Assembly: GCA_013339765.2 (NCBI GenBank)
Contig: CM023457.1
Coordinates: 45,248,144-45,312,143, forward strand
Direction of reading: 5' to 3'
DNA: 64,000 bases
Source of the DNA: Haemaphysalis longicornis
Taxonomy: Eukaryota > Arthropoda > Arachnida > Ixodida > Ixodidae
The notes beneath the pieces are model-generated. The model worked only from the letters and a program-made list of their open reading frames with translations. It was not told where the DNA came from and ran no database searches. Positions 21,501-33,529 of this stretch are shown here, piece by piece (the first letter of the stretch is position 1; each line of letters starts with the position of its first letter). The position numbers and the translations under genes were made by a program.

Positions 21501-22886
21501 GTTTACACCCTGCTTTTCTAGTCAGATGCTAAATGGTTCGTGCTTTTTTGTTGTTTTTATCCACATATCCAGGGTTTATTTTTGTAGCAGATAGTGCTGC
21601 AATTAGGCGTAATTGATTCAAACTGCTGACGTCTGTGAAGGGTACGATCACTGTGCCAGGGAAGGTACAGTTGAGTCATAACACGGTATTTGTGTCACTA
21701 CTAAACCGCTCACAATTTTTTGCTCTCCAAGAAATAGAGCCAAGTTTGTCTTTGTCGGTGTTTCTTTACTCGGATGCAAGGCATTGCTCATGTTCAAGTC
21801 TCGTCATCCGAGCTCGTTAGGCAGGTGGTGGCGCAAAGGTATAGTTTTATCCCTAGCTCATTATTTACAATCTAAACAGTGTTTTTTTCAGACATTTCAG
21901 CTAATCATTTAGCTGAAGAGGCTGTTAGCTAACACTTTGCTCTCTGAAGTGCTTGAAGCTTTCGTCGAGCTGCGTGCGTGATTTCTGTACATTCCATTTT
22001 AGGACGTTGAGATATCCGACTGGCTGGTGCGTGCTTTTGCTGGTGTCCGTTCATAATACAGTCTCCCTAAAATTTATAGATATTCTTATCGTGATCTTGA
22101 GGTGCGCATTCAGAGGTGCTTTCAATATCTAGCCAGATGTTTGGTACCGGAAGTTTATTTATCTGAGGTTGGACATGTAAATATGCATTTGCGAGGCTGT
22201 TCTTGGCGTTTTTACATGTGTTTGTGTCGAAGTATCGCATAACATTCCAGTCAGGGTACCTCTCTACAGATTTAAGTGTTTTTTTTTTTTCCTTGTCACT
22301 AACAAAATGTGACATCTTCTCCCAGCCGTCTTGTTATTAGAGAAATCCTGCCTGGTTTAAGCTTCATTTTTCTAGTTCGACAAAGGGCAGTTGGGGCTAT
22401 TGTGTTACAGTCTGAATGCAGACCTAGGTTTCCAGGGTATAAGGAGTTTGTGACTAACATTTGCTGATTGAAGAAATGATGGATGGATTTTTTTCACTTT
22501 TGGCATTTGTAACCATAACTTTAACCCAGCTTGTTTTTTGCATGCAGCTTTACAATGAATTTGTGTATCTTATGCTGGGACTTGAGCTCTCCACCTAATT
22601 GATGTCACACAGTCTAAATGTACGTGCAGGCCAAATGGACATTTCCTTCAAGTTGTGCGAGTTGTGAATGTTGTGTGAGGGAGTCTGGGCTAGTGTAAAA
22701 AAGAGCGGAACTTTGGTTCGCTTTTTGCTTTCCTATCAACTTGGGTTCCTAATATCTTTTATCTTCACTATTCTGTGTTTACAGATACACCTAGCGCTGT
22801 TTTTGTCATACCCTTATATATCTGTACCGTTTTTTTTCCTATCCTTGTATGTGTGTTGCATTATCTGTAGTGCATGTTGATGAATG

Positions 22887-22892
22887 AATAAA
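22887..22892 (+). promoter_or_regulatory. Candidate polyadenylation signal (distal)
   Basis: AATAAA followed about 25 bases later by a GT-rich stretch (ttgatgttgttacc, then ggttgtcg), which is the usual layout of a cleavage region. It lies just before the MITE at 22997. Confidence 0.4.
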
Positions 22893-22996
22893 GCTGTTTT
22901 ATAAATCGCCATTGAAGCTGTTGATGTTGTTACCTGAGGTTGTCGTAGCGACATGACATGACTGCCGTCACTTTCATGCAAGGATCACTGTGGGCT

Positions 22997-23862
22997 TTAA
23001 AGAGGCCTTGCAGACAAAACATGAGTTTGGTTCATTCGAAAGATTGCCTCGTTAGAATCCTACTGACACCACTTTTAATGCACACTTCTCTCAAATAAGC
23101 TTTATAATTAGGAAAAAAAAGAACTGCCATGCGACCCACTAGCTTATTTCCTGCAACAGAATCTATGATGTCATATGTGTCCAGATGTGTGATTGGCTGA
23201 GGCCGGCAAAAGCAAACGCAAGTTAGGCACAGCTGATAAGCTTGCCGAAAGAGCTATTTGTGCTTAAATGTAATGCACCTTCATTTTACAGCAGTGATAA
23301 CAGGTGGAGTAAGCAATGAAAGTTACAAAAATACACGTAAACATAGAAGCACCGATGTGCACTGCTGTTGGTACTGGGCGGACTATGCTTGTCTTAACTG
23401 CATAGCAGTCCGTCGCTTAGGAGTTGTCTCAGTCGACACTGGCTGATTGGCGTAAGCGACATTGTCTTACGTGACCATATTTTTCGAGCGAACATCATGT
23501 TTCACGACACGGTTACTTTCTACCGTAACAAAAACCAGCCAGTTGCAAATACTGGTAAAAAAAAACCAACGGCGGCCAACGGTTCACGGGTGAGTATGGC
23601 AGCGCTATCTGGGAGGACTGACGGTAAGCAAGGCTTCAGAGCCTAATGGCGCACTGGAAGTTCGTTTGAATACCGGCCCTTCTGACTTCAAGGCAGACAT
23701 CACGAAAACACACATTTTGGCGGGAGAATCAAAATTTCGACCTAAATGGATTAATTTCTCAGTGCATACGGCATCATTTGCTGCCGGACAAGCGCTGGGG
23801 GCACTATGAAACACAATGTTTCGAATAAAACGAACTTGTATTTTGTCGGCAAGGCCCCTTTA
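22997..23862. mobile_element. TTAA-flanked MITE, family B, full copy 1
   Basis: Terminal inverted repeats of about 45 bases: the left end reads agaggccttgcagacaaaac and the right end, reverse-complemented, reads aggggccttgccgacaaaat. Both continue into a (t/g)ttcattcgaaa-like block. TTAA flanks the 858-bp element at 22997-23000 and 23859-23862. It encodes no transposase. A second full copy is at 54633-55458 and fragments are at 9870 and 10635. Confidence 0.8.
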
Positions 23863-24595
23863 AGTACCATACAGGTTTTTACTCTCTTAATAATTGTCTG
23901 GTATAGACAGTTTGTTCGAACCGCACCCTCAGATGTGTATAAATCAACACCTACCATTTTATTTGCTAGCTTCAGAAACTTTCTTCCAATTGCTGTTGCG
24001 TTTGGGATGTGAAAGACCAACCAACAGCAAGTATATGCGAGTTAAATTTTCTTTACTGCTTGAATGTCTTGTGTCTATCTTGTTGGTGACAGTTTTTAGT
24101 TGCTTTGTATTGTAACAATATGGCAATCTGTTTCATGCTTAATAGGACATAGTAAATGCTTAAATGAAGACAATCAAAGGCATTCACAAACACGGCGCTC
24201 ATGTTTGCGAATTCCTTTCTTTGTCTGCGTTAAGTGCTGTTTTTTGTCAGAACATGCAGAACCAGCTAGCCCAAGTTAAAACCTGTTGCTATTCCGTGAG
24301 GTGCGTTATTGACTTGTAACCACGCTCTTTAGGAAAGAAAATCCAGTTCAGACTAATGTAGTTTTAATGCATAAACGTCACAGGTGCATTACTAGCTCGG
24401 TTGGAGAAGATCTGTCGTCCCCAGATCTGCGAAACCACACATTGTGGCCAGCAGCTGTCGGCAAAAAGATTGACCTTCAAGTAATAAGAGATACTCTTTG
24501 GAGCCTTTATACTTTGATATGACTGCCTTTACTGCCGTTAATAGAATGCCCTTCTAGCAATACTTCCTTGTAAAGCAGTGAAACCGAATTTAAAA
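23863..24595. other. Nothing identified
   Basis: AT-rich intergenic sequence. The minus-strand frame 23751-24020 enters the MITE and is not a gene. Confidence 0.4.
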
Positions 24596-24697
24596 ATGTA
24601 TGTATGTATGTATGTATGTATGTATGTATGTATGTATGTATGTATGTATGTATGTATGTATGTATGTATGTATGTATGTATGTATGTATGTATGTAT
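24596..24697 (+). repeat. (ATGT)n microsatellite, about 25 units
   Basis: An almost pure tetranucleotide array of about 100 bases. Frames over it read as Tyr-Val-Cys-Met or Thr-Tyr-Ile-His repeats and are artefacts. Its length and purity suggest a length-variable locus. Confidence 0.95.
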
Positions 24698-24974
24698 TGT
24701 TCATTGGAAAGGGAAGATCCACCAACAGGCGTAAATTGTCTCGCCTAGGGGGCGGACACCGGAACTCCTGCTGGTGTAGGGGGGGATAGGGAGGAAAGAA
24801 TACATAGGAATAAGAGGATGGGAGAGGAAGGTTGATACTATCATGTATATAATACACTGGGCAAGTTGAAAAAAAAAAGACGGCATAAAGTTCGGTTTCC
24901 TTAAAGCTGAAAGGTGGCTTTCCCACATTGGAGGTGTTGCAGCGAAACCTACTTTCCAAATATGTTTTTCACAT
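24698..24974. other. Nothing identified
   Basis: A short intergenic stretch containing g-rich and a-rich runs. No feature is supported. Confidence 0.4.
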
Positions 24975-25470
24975 GTTAATAAATAATAATAATACTTTAT
25001 TTGTACTCATGGTGGGTGGAACCAGGCGTACAGGGCCGCAAAAGGCAGAATTGCCCATACCAGTCAGGCTTGCGTAGCCAACCTGGGACCCTTGAACGTC
25101 GAACGCCCAGCAGAACTAAACTCACCATCGGAAAACTTAGCAACAGTAAGCTCACTGACACGAAACTCGGCAACATAACCTCGCGAGAAGTGATGCTCAC
25201 GCACTCTCACTTCATAAGGGAGAGGTTCGGAGTCACCGCAGTTTTTGGCATACATGGCAGTATGCGATTGCCTTTGTGCAACTTGCATTTTATTGTTCTT
25301 ATTTGCGCCGCTTGAATTTTACCGTGCGATTTCTGGATGATGTTTTCTATTGATATTCTGCTTTGTGTTGGTCCCTTCGGTGGTTTTACTACATTTGCAT
25401 TCTTATTACTAGAGGCTGGCTTTTTAGGCATTGAAAAAGCGCGTTTTAGGAGCAAAAAGTAGGCAGCCAA
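24975..25470 (-). mobile_element. Possible retroelement or processed 3' end with (ATT)n tail
   Basis: On the minus strand a frame from 25470 gives a basic peptide (MPKKPASSNKNANVVKPPKG, then KSHGKIQAAQIRT) to a stop at 25207. A second overlapping frame stays open to 25064. About 60 to 200 bases later come aataaag and an att/aat-repeat tail at 24980-25003. A poly(A) signal joined directly to a simple-repeat tail is typical of non-LTR retroelement 3' ends or of retrotransposed copies. The protein is not recognised. Confidence 0.35.
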
Positions 25471-26075
25471 AATAAAGTTTCAGGCCTCCAACATCGTATA
25501 TAAGAGGCGCAATAAATTTTTACATAAATGAAAATAATTTCAAATGAAGACGCGTGTGCGACCTGTATCTACGACAGTGAAACCAAAAATGTTATTGTGT
25601 ATGTCGGCACAAAGGAGCCAATAGTTGAACATAGCCGTTCAATTTTCTCATAAAACTACTGGACTGCTGGTCATCCACTGGCTTAATTCAACGAGCGCAG
25701 CTGCTCGCATTCATGTTCAATGGCCACTGTCGCTTCCTCGAGCATCGCATATAGTGAAACAGGCATGAAAAGGAATACGTTAGAGCCGTGAATACGGATT
25801 TAAGAAAGCGCTACTTTATGTCTGCCTGATACAGTTTCATTACGACACAACAAAAACGGACAAAATAGTAAACGCGAGAGAAGACAATTTATATAAAAAT
25901 ATTGACGTACTCTTTACATGAGGATTATTAGGTAACTCTCTGGCAATTTTCCCATATTCAATGATGTCCGAATTGTTCAGACAAGACGTCCCATCACCGC
26001 CGAATACGCTTACGCACATTCCGAAGAGCGTTTTTTAAAATGTTTTTAGCAGCTGAACAGATTTGAATGAAAAAG
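25471..26075. other. Nothing identified
   Basis: AT-rich intergenic sequence without support for a gene. Confidence 0.4.
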
Positions 26076-26345
26076 CAAGAGCTCGACCGGTTCTCCAGCT
26101 GCGTGGCTGGCCAGAGGAAGAAGCCCCAGACGGCCGCCGGAGCGTCACAGGCACGTCATGGCTGTTTGCGCGATCCGCCGGCAGGTGCAGCGTGGTCTGC
26201 GGCGGAGCTTTTTAAACGCTTCTGACTGATTAACGAGGCGTTTCACTACCACTCGTGTCCTAGCTGATTTGGTGGTACTTAATACACATTAAAAATAAAT
26301 TTGGTCGAGGTGAATTTGAATGCGGTTGACGTTAAGCCTAACGTC
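26076..26345. mobile_element. MITE family D, partial diverged copy
   Basis: gagctcgaccggttctc followed by a ggctggcc block matches 8802-8830 of the full copy. The end (gaggtgaatttgaatgcggt) matches the right terminus near 9018-9040. The left half is not recognisable. Confidence 0.55.
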
Positions 26346-28139
26346 GGGGCGTCCATTGCACGTGGCGCCCCCTCCTTCCGCTTCCTACGTATAATTGCGC
26401 AGGCGAAGCTCGGAAATACATGAGCCTTCACAAAATAAGCTTCAAGTTTCATAAATGTTCCAAGAGACTGGCAGAAGTAGCAGCTTTCGCACTAAAATAA
26501 GAGACAAGGAGAATGGTCAAAGGGTGCTTTTTTATTCACCGCATTACATGCACGTGTATTTGGTAAGATTATGAACATGATGGACGTGGATTATACGTTT
26601 CATTTCTATCGCTTGGTGTACAGCGCAGTTACGGGAGACCGTTATGTACAGCACAGCACAGAAGCGTGGAGCATATGTTACAGCCGTAAGCTGAATGGGT
26701 GTGTTTGAGGCAAAAGTTAGCAGCACTATCGCTTTGTGCACATTTGCAGCCCATTATGAAAACCAGTAAACGGGAAAGTTCACTGTACCTGCCTGTTTGT
26801 AAGTGACTGCTTACCTTTTTTCATAACGGTGCTGTGTCGATTCGTAATGGGTGCTAAGATGTAATGGCTGAACCAATGAATTTATTGAGCTTTGTAGAGA
26901 ATAGGGGTGTCACTTTGGCGTTTCGGGGGAAGTGGGTAGTGGAAGAGAGAGTTAAAAAAGGGGAAATGCCGATTCAAACATTGGCAGGGCGGGACGGGTG
27001 CGGTGGGGGTGTTAAACCTCGTCTCGAGATAAAACGAAAAAAAAGAAAAAAAGGATAACCCCTTCTCCCTTACGTGTTTCAATAAACCTTCCAAAATTAC
27101 AATTCCTGCTGTGAAATAAACGATCGAATTTCTGAAACGAACACTGAATTGAGTTATTTTCTGGAACATTTATTTGTGCTTTTATTTACCCTTGTAATCT
27201 TTTACTTTGCTGTTGTGGTACGTGTGCCTATAGCACTATTTTCTTCCTAAGGCTGGGAAGGAAACAACGCTGTGCACCGCTTGCGGGAGCCTTACAAATG
27301 ACCTAAGTGACTCACGCAGATGTGCAAAATCTGGTTTGGCGCCATCTTTAAACTTTTAAGTTTCATGCGTTTTATGACTGATGGAATTTTAGTTCTGTAT
27401 GCATGATGCATACGGGATAAGTGTGCCCAGAATATATTAACCCGCAGGCTAAAGAGGCCTGAGGGTGTACCTTCACGTCTGATGCGAAATTGAGGAGAGG
27501 GACGGCGCTGAGAAAGCAGCAGCTTTGAAATAAAAGTTGTATGCAAAGAAATGCGAGTAAATAGACTAAAAAAACAACAGAAAACCCTTTCGAACTTTAC
27601 CCCGTAAGCGTAATTTAATCAGGAATGTATATAACTTCCTCCATTGTCGCTTTAAAAGCATCGTTAGTTACCCCCTCCTCTCACCCGATGGACTGATTGA
27701 TTTTCATTTGACAGGGCAATTCAAATGATGCCCCTTAAGCTTCGTCCTCAGAAAGCCAATACAATGACTATTGTGAAAACGCAACAAAAATTCCTTGCTA
27801 GGAACAAAGGTAAAACTTTATTTCCCATTCAGAAACCACAACAGGATGCAACACATATGTGAAGCGCCTGTTTCCCAGTACCTCTGGTTATATCTGTTCA
27901 AATTCGTACCCACCAATTTACTTTGCGGCATTACTATTTGACACCGACTTTTCTAATGACAGCAATTATCTAGCAGCCAATATGTTACTTGCTGAAATAC
28001 CGCAATAGGTTTTCAGGAGGCTTGATGACTTGGTTCAATTGAAACTCTATTAAGGTCCGACTTAAAAGAATTGTTAAACTAAGAGATGCACTCCATGCAA
28101 GCAGCATATTTACGCATTGTTACTCATTACGACTGTAAC

Positions 28140-28164
28140 TAGAGCCACTTTTTTAGTGGCTCTA
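28140..28164. repeat. Perfect small hairpin
   Basis: tagagccact and its reverse complement agtggctcta are separated by only a few T residues. There is no neighbouring gene end that would make it a processing signal, so its role is unknown. Confidence 0.6.
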
Positions 28165-28319
28165 ACTGTAACCTTGCACGATTGACAATGATAAATTCAA
28201 TTTCTGCGCGTTCTCTACTGTAGTTATACGCACAATGATGGCAAAATTGTGGTTATTTGGTAAACACCTAAAATTTGAGCGTAATACATAAGTACTGGTA
28301 GAGTGAGTAATCATTGGAA

Positions 28320-28460
28320 AAAAACAAACAAACAAACAAACAAACAAGCAAGCAAGCAAGCAAACAAGAAGCCCAGAAATGAATAAACGAATCAATAAAT
28401 AAAAGATTAAATAAATAAATAAAGAAATAAATAAATAAACGCACAAACAAACAAACACGT
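28320..28460. repeat. A-rich compound simple repeat
   Basis: Successive (caaa)n, (gcaa)n, (aaat)n and (caaa)n blocks, about 140 bases. Confidence 0.9.
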
Positions 28461-29389
28461 AGACACATTAGAAAGAACTAAAATTTCGGGGTGCACAGAA
28501 AGGCGGGGGTGGTGGGTTCCGTTGTCTCTGCAAAGTATGTAGAGGTAGATTACTAGCAGCCTGCTAATGATTGCTTTTTTTTTTCGGTAACGTCCATATT
28601 CAATTAACCGAACGAAGTAGTATTCATTTACAGTGTGTAGGAAGATTTTCTAACGGTATCCGTGGCCTGCTAAATTAAAAACAAAAACTAAACAAATTAG
28701 TCCACTTTACATAAAATTTTCCAAGTACAAAATGCTTGATACGTGCGCTGAAGGTGAGTTCATGGTCCGTTGTCTAGTGATCACTTGTGATTTGTGAGGC
28801 TATGATATATGACAAATTCGCCTGTGCGATTAACCCCCTGTTGCAGGATTGTTTACGCTGGCTTGGCCACTTTTTTATGAAAGAATGAAATGTGGTATTT
28901 ATTATCAATGTACCAAGAGATATTGGACGTGAACTCGGTATGGGGCAAACGAAGCACACCAGTTAAGAGAAGATGATTGAGCTTTGCTGTCAACTCCATT
29001 TTAACTGTTCCACGAAATAGGCAAACCGCATAATCTGTGATTTGGCTCATATATGCAGTTGCTTCGAAATTTCTTTTGTTTAGGCGGACGCAGTAGTACC
29101 TAATTCGAAAAGACAGAGAAATACCCCCCCCCTCCACCAGTGGCGCCCCTCGTGGGCTTATATGTATCCTTTTGGCATGGTCCCTATATGCAATGAACAC
29201 ACCTGCGCGGCTTTTTCTAAGCGTTTGGCGTTCGTTCTACGCACTCAGATCGCCTGCTTAAACCTCGGCGTGAGTTCTGTACCCAACGCCGATGCTTCGC
29301 GCTCAATTCCTTGCCTATACGGCATCCCCGTCAGCTTAGCCTGTTGCACTGACAGTTTCGCACGTGTCGGTTCACAGCGAGCGTTCGTT

Positions 29390-29584
29390 TCAGCTCTTCG
29401 GCGAAGGTGTAGCGCTTTGCACGACGAACGTCTTTCCGCTCCAGGTTTCCTCGGGGAGGCCCTTAGTGATGGAGACGTTGTCCTCGATGAGCACTTCGTT
29501 GATCGTCGGCATCCGGTCGACGGACACCACGGAGATCTTGCGGTGCCCAGCCCAGTACGACGACAGGCCGGAATTGCGTCTCCG
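29390..29584 (-). CDS. Unknown membrane-protein gene, C-terminal exon
   Basis: On the minus strand the acceptor ttgtcgttccag precedes a phase-0 exon of 65 codons including the TGA stop. It begins RRRNSGLSSYWAGHRKISVV, continues SVDRMPTINEVLIEDNVS, and ends ATPSPKS. Codons are mostly GC-ending, in contrast with flanking DNA. It is hydrophilic with no helix, so a cytoplasmic or lumenal tail is likely. Phase 0 matches the proposed donor of exon 32656-32930. An in-frame ATG 15 bases upstream of the exon start exists, but the pyrimidine tract and AG favour splicing. Family not recognised. Confidence 0.6.
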   Translation of the reverse strand, partial: RRRNSGLSSYWAGHRKISVVSVDRMPTINEVLIEDNVSITKGLPEETWSGKTFVVQSATPSPKS

Positions 29585-30014
29585 CTGGAACGACAACATT
29601 CGAATGGCGTCAGAAACGAAAAACGAGAAGTGAAAACGAGATTGCTATACGAACTCGAATGCTCCTTGTTATTTGACGAAAATAAGTGCGGGAGCAAAAA
29701 AACATACCTAAAGCAGACGGGACACGGTACTACTCACAATTCGTTTTTAATAATATGAACTCGTGTTCGTTTGTTTATGTAACAACTGATTATGCAACAA
29801 CATAAACAACTCACAATGTGCCGCCCGATTTTATACGGAAACACCCGTTCAAGCAAAGAGAGGGAAAAGGGCGAGGAAACCACGTTTATTATCACAACGT
29901 TACCTATCAACACGTACATTCCCGAAAGTGGACGAGGAGTCAACCGTCATCACCGGGGCGACCAGGTTTTACGGGCGAAAGCCTCTTAGCGGCTGCGGTT
30001 GTTGGCATCTCCTG
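29585..30014. other. Presumed intron, nothing identified
   Basis: Lies between the two minus-strand exons; no other feature is supported. Confidence 0.4.
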
Positions 30015-30400
30015 TCGTCGTCGGCGTCGTAATCGTCGTATCATGTAGTCACGGTACTAAAACACCGGGAAACTCGCTTGCGCCTCGCACTAGAACGTAA
30101 CGCGGGCTAAAAAAAAGCGCGACACTCGTTAACGCCTCGCGCTGGAGCGCTTCGAACGCGTGCTAAAAAAAAAAAAAAGAAAATACGGACACTCGTATAG
30201 GCTTCGCGATAGAGAGCTTCGTGCTTCAAAGACAAGAGACTTTTACAGCAAAGCTGTATACCGCTACCCCCAAACGGTTTCATCTCTGTTGGAAAAAACG
30301 CCAAGGCGCCAAGAATACACTTATACACTGCATGCTTCTGCCCCTCCACAGGCTTCACGTCAGTGAAGATTTTTTTAGGAGTGTTTTTCGACATTTCGGT
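30015..30400 (+). repeat. Interspersed repeat family C, copy 2
   Basis: Matches 2205-2540 in opposite orientation. Both share tcatgtagtcacggtac, acactcgttaacgc-like blocks, caaagacaagagac and a stretch translating to MLQRQETFTAKLYTATP. Ends are unresolved and the coding appearance is probably fortuitous. Confidence 0.6.
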
Positions 30401-32655
30401 GACGGCGAGAAATAAAGAGTTAATATCCTTCGTGGATGCTCTAGGGAGGGAAAAGGGACGCCATTACAGTTTTTTAATCTCCCTAGGGTTTAAGTGGTTG
30501 ATGAGTACAACCAAAAAACCTTTACAGCCAAGGACGTATACAGGCGTTCTTAAGAAAGAAGTGTGGGGGCCAGTTCGCTTTGGTTTAGTTGTCTAGATAA
30601 TTTCTAAAGCTTAAAGGTTACTTTAAACACATAAAAAATGTAATGTGTCTATCTGGTTAGCCATTAGTTGGTATTTTAAATTATATATATTTTGTTTCCG
30701 CCGCCCGGTATGCTGGGCCCGCAGATAATTAAGTTCAACCCTCCCTGGAAAAAAATATTGTAGATTTCCACGGCTGAAGGTCAGGTATGCAATTGAGAAT
30801 TGACAGAATTCGAAGGCGTTCTTGCGTGTATAAACAGAGGTTAGTTTGTATCCGCATAGAGGCCCTCGGAAAAAAACAAACAAAAAAAACAATAGTGCGT
30901 TGACGCCTGAACAACACAAGCTTTCGCGGTCATTCGAAATAATCACGGTATATTTAAATCACAGAAGAAAACTGATAAGATAAGGATCGCATAAACACCG
31001 GCCACGTAGACCTTATGAATAGAGTTAAGAGCACGCAGTTTGGGGTCTCCGCACGGGAATGGTTTCGCCAGCAGGTTACTTCCGTAAAGCGGGCATCTTG
31101 TCGCGCCTCGCTGCTTGGGGTGAAGCACGCTTATGGTTGGAGGTTCCGAAGAATTCACGTCGGTAAGCGCTGTTGCCTGTCGTGTACAAAATAAATTTTT
31201 AACTTGAATTTAAATTTGTAGCCTGTACTACCCCACTTCGCCACAACAGTACAGAGACAAAATTCTCCACTCGTTTAAAGATGATAAACTTGGTTAAGAG
31301 AGTAAAAATACCTCTTTCCCGTCTAAAATTTGACGTTTCAAAGCAGTTTAAAACAATCGGACATCGACATATGGTAAAAATGACACCTCTAAGCGATGTC
31401 TACAGCACAGCTAGCAGCATCGGCTACAGATATTTTATGGAAATTCACCTAAGCTCAGAATAGAATACAAAATAGTACATTGCTTGAAGCCCCATCTTAT
31501 TTCTGTTCAAAAATAGATACCGTAGTCTGCTTCGCCGCACTTAATGAACTAAAATACTTACACAGGCGTTATAATTAAAATTTACTTGAGATCATCGAAC
31601 ACTTACAGTAGCTAGGCTGCTTTTGCACGAGAGCGCCAGATGACCTGCTACGTCGTAAAGTCACGTCTGTTGTTCCGTCAACGTGACGGCTGTCAATCAC
31701 CATAACAGGGCGAAAAAACGCCGCGCGTGCAAGACAGATCTTCGCTGGGCAACGCGTTGAAGATTAGGTCAGCCGAGTTGTGAATTTCGTGTCTTAATCT
31801 CCTCGTGGTTGTGCAGCGTATCGTTTCTATCGTCTCTATCGCCCTCATCATCTCGCAGTACATTCAGAGGACGGACCGGAAATACCTCGGTCGATATCGA
31901 TGCTCAGAGTCGCGCTCTTTGATCTGTTCAGCGGAAATAATGTCGACTCAATGTGCATTCGGTGAAGTAGAAGTTGGGGCTAAACTAAATCAAGAAAGGA
32001 AAGAAAAAATGAAAGCTGTTCCACTCAATGTGAAAGCTGTCAAAAGTGCAGAGCAGTGATTCGCCATAATGGGCTGTACCACCGTTATCCGCTCACTGTA
32101 GATGTTTTCTTAGCTCAATTCTACGCATTATTTTTGTAAATAAGGGTGGTTTGGTATGTCGTAGTGCGGTTTAATGGCGGGACGCAGCATATGAACACGT
32201 TTAGTTAACATTGTGGATCGCACCGGAAGTGACGGGCGTGTACCACTCACGGAACGGAATATCGCGTAAGCGACCGCGCAAACAGGAACGCAATTCTCAA
32301 TTTTGTCCATTTCATGTTCGTTTGAAAGTGTCCTTTTTAAGCGAGCCCTGATTGGCTGAAATCAGACGACTGGGTGTGACGCAGCACAAGCAAGGCGGGG
32401 CGTCGGTTTCTGTCCATATCATTGGTTAGAGGTCCCGTACGTACAACTACGCCGTGATTGAAATGGACGCCAAATGTACCTTTCCGAAACGGAAACAATT
32501 CAGAATTCCGCCCCAGAACTACCGTCACGATCGAAACGGACGCGAAATTGACACTTTTGAAACTGACACAACTCAGAAGTCCAACCCAGGTTTAGAAAAT
32601 TCCACAACCGTTCGTCCTAGCAGACGACCGGGAATCACGTAGAGGCGCCACTGAC
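30401..32655. other. Presumed intron, nothing identified
   Basis: AT-rich with poly-A runs. The frame 31805-32059 (+) has no domain. No exon is supported. Confidence 0.4.
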
Positions 32656-32930
32656 CCACGAGCGCTTGTAGACGACGATTCCGTGGCAGATATAGGCGAT
32701 GAGCGCCACCATGCCACACACGAACACGATGAGCAGCAGCGGCTGGTAGAGTAGGCCTAGCAGGAGTCCGGCCAGGGAGACGCACAGGCTGAGGAACACG
32801 CACAGGCTCGCCTCGATGATGCGGCCAGAGAACCGGGCCTTCCTCCTCTTCTTCGCCGCCACCGCCCTCGCGTTCCCGTGAGCACCGCCGCTGGTGACGC
32901 GGCCGGAGCCGTTGCTCGAGGGGCTCACCC
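32656..32930 (-). CDS. Unknown membrane-protein gene, two-helix exon
   Basis: On the minus strand the acceptor tcgcctgcag leads into an exon that enters in phase 1 and reads GVSPSSNGSGRVTSGG, then a basic patch AAKKRRKARFSGRIIE. Two hydrophobic helices follow: ASLCVFLSLCVSLAGLLLGL and PLLLIVFVCGMVALIAYIC, joined by YQ. It ends HGIVVYKRSW. The basic patch before the first helix predicts a cytoplasmic N-terminal side and a helical hairpin. The likely donor is tgg|gtcagt, an unusual +3 C. If it is not used, the frame stops 18 bases later at TGA (32635-32637). GC-ending codons support coding. I do not recognise the family. Confidence 0.65.
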
Positions 32931-33529
32931 CTGCAGGCGAGGGGGAAATTAAAACGGCTTTACGATTGGCTTGTAATAACGAGAAAGGCGGTAAAACTGG
33001 CACATGGCGAGACAACGTTCATAAGAATGATGCACCACGCCCTCTAACGATGGTGACGGTTGAACGCAAAGCTTTCTCGCGAGGAATCCCTCTGTTCTAA
33101 GTTCGCTTAAAAAAAAAAAACGAAGACCTAAAGCAGGCTACACCTGCGAAAGAGTATATTTGAGGCAGAGCACGCTTTACAGGTGGAAGTTCACTTTTCT
33201 GCAGCGGGTTTTTACGTAGACTACATACGCCGTCAGGAAAGATATAGGAAACTTCGCTTTTAAACGGAGCGATCAAAGTGTGATGACTAGTAACTGCCCC
33301 TTCGCGTATAGCAGCAGTTATATCCGCGTCTGAGCAATCCGGTTTCTGACGCGACGCGGGGGCGGCCGACCCGGGGGTCTTCCGGAAGCGAAACCGGTTC
33401 TTGGAGCGGGAGACGCGTGCGGAGGCGCGTTCTTTTCCGCCTTTGTGTTTCGCACTTAAGAGCACCCGACCAAACAGAGGCATCAAAACTGCCCGGCGAG
33501 GTTATGCCAAGAAGGCAAGGAGAAGGCGA
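32931..33529. other. Presumed intron, nothing identified
   Basis: Contains an A-run at about 33109-33120. Open frames on both strands lack domains. Confidence 0.35.

Larger units (their letters stand above)
17310..22910 (+). other. Possible long 3' UTR of the XKR gene
   Basis: The first 200 bases after the stop are GC-rich and then the composition becomes AT-rich. Unlike the introns, I recognise no LINE, SINE or MITE in about 5.6 kb up to 22997, and open frames here are short and domain-free. Candidate poly(A) signals lie at 18506 and 22887. The extent of the transcript is inferred, not shown. Confidence 0.35.
26346..29389. other. Intergenic; simple repeats only
   Basis: The region holds an A-rich simple-repeat cluster (28320-28460; caaa, gcaa and aaat units) and a perfect hairpin at 28140-28164. 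No exon, RNA gene or known transposon is supported. The leucine/cysteine- or isoleucine-rich frames at 28162-28468 are translations of the simple repeat. Confidence 0.5.

Noticed and set aside
24507..24959. Frames rich in His-Thr-Tyr-Ile or Met-Tyr-Val-Cys
   Set aside because: They translate the (ATGT)n microsatellite. The same reasoning removes the Cys-Leu-Phe-Val frames at 34301-34680 and the Cys-Val frames at 56844-57253.
29162..29758. Plus-strand open frame of 198 codons
   Set aside because: It is the antisense shadow of the minus-strand exon 29390-29584, which has the acceptor, codon bias and phase match.
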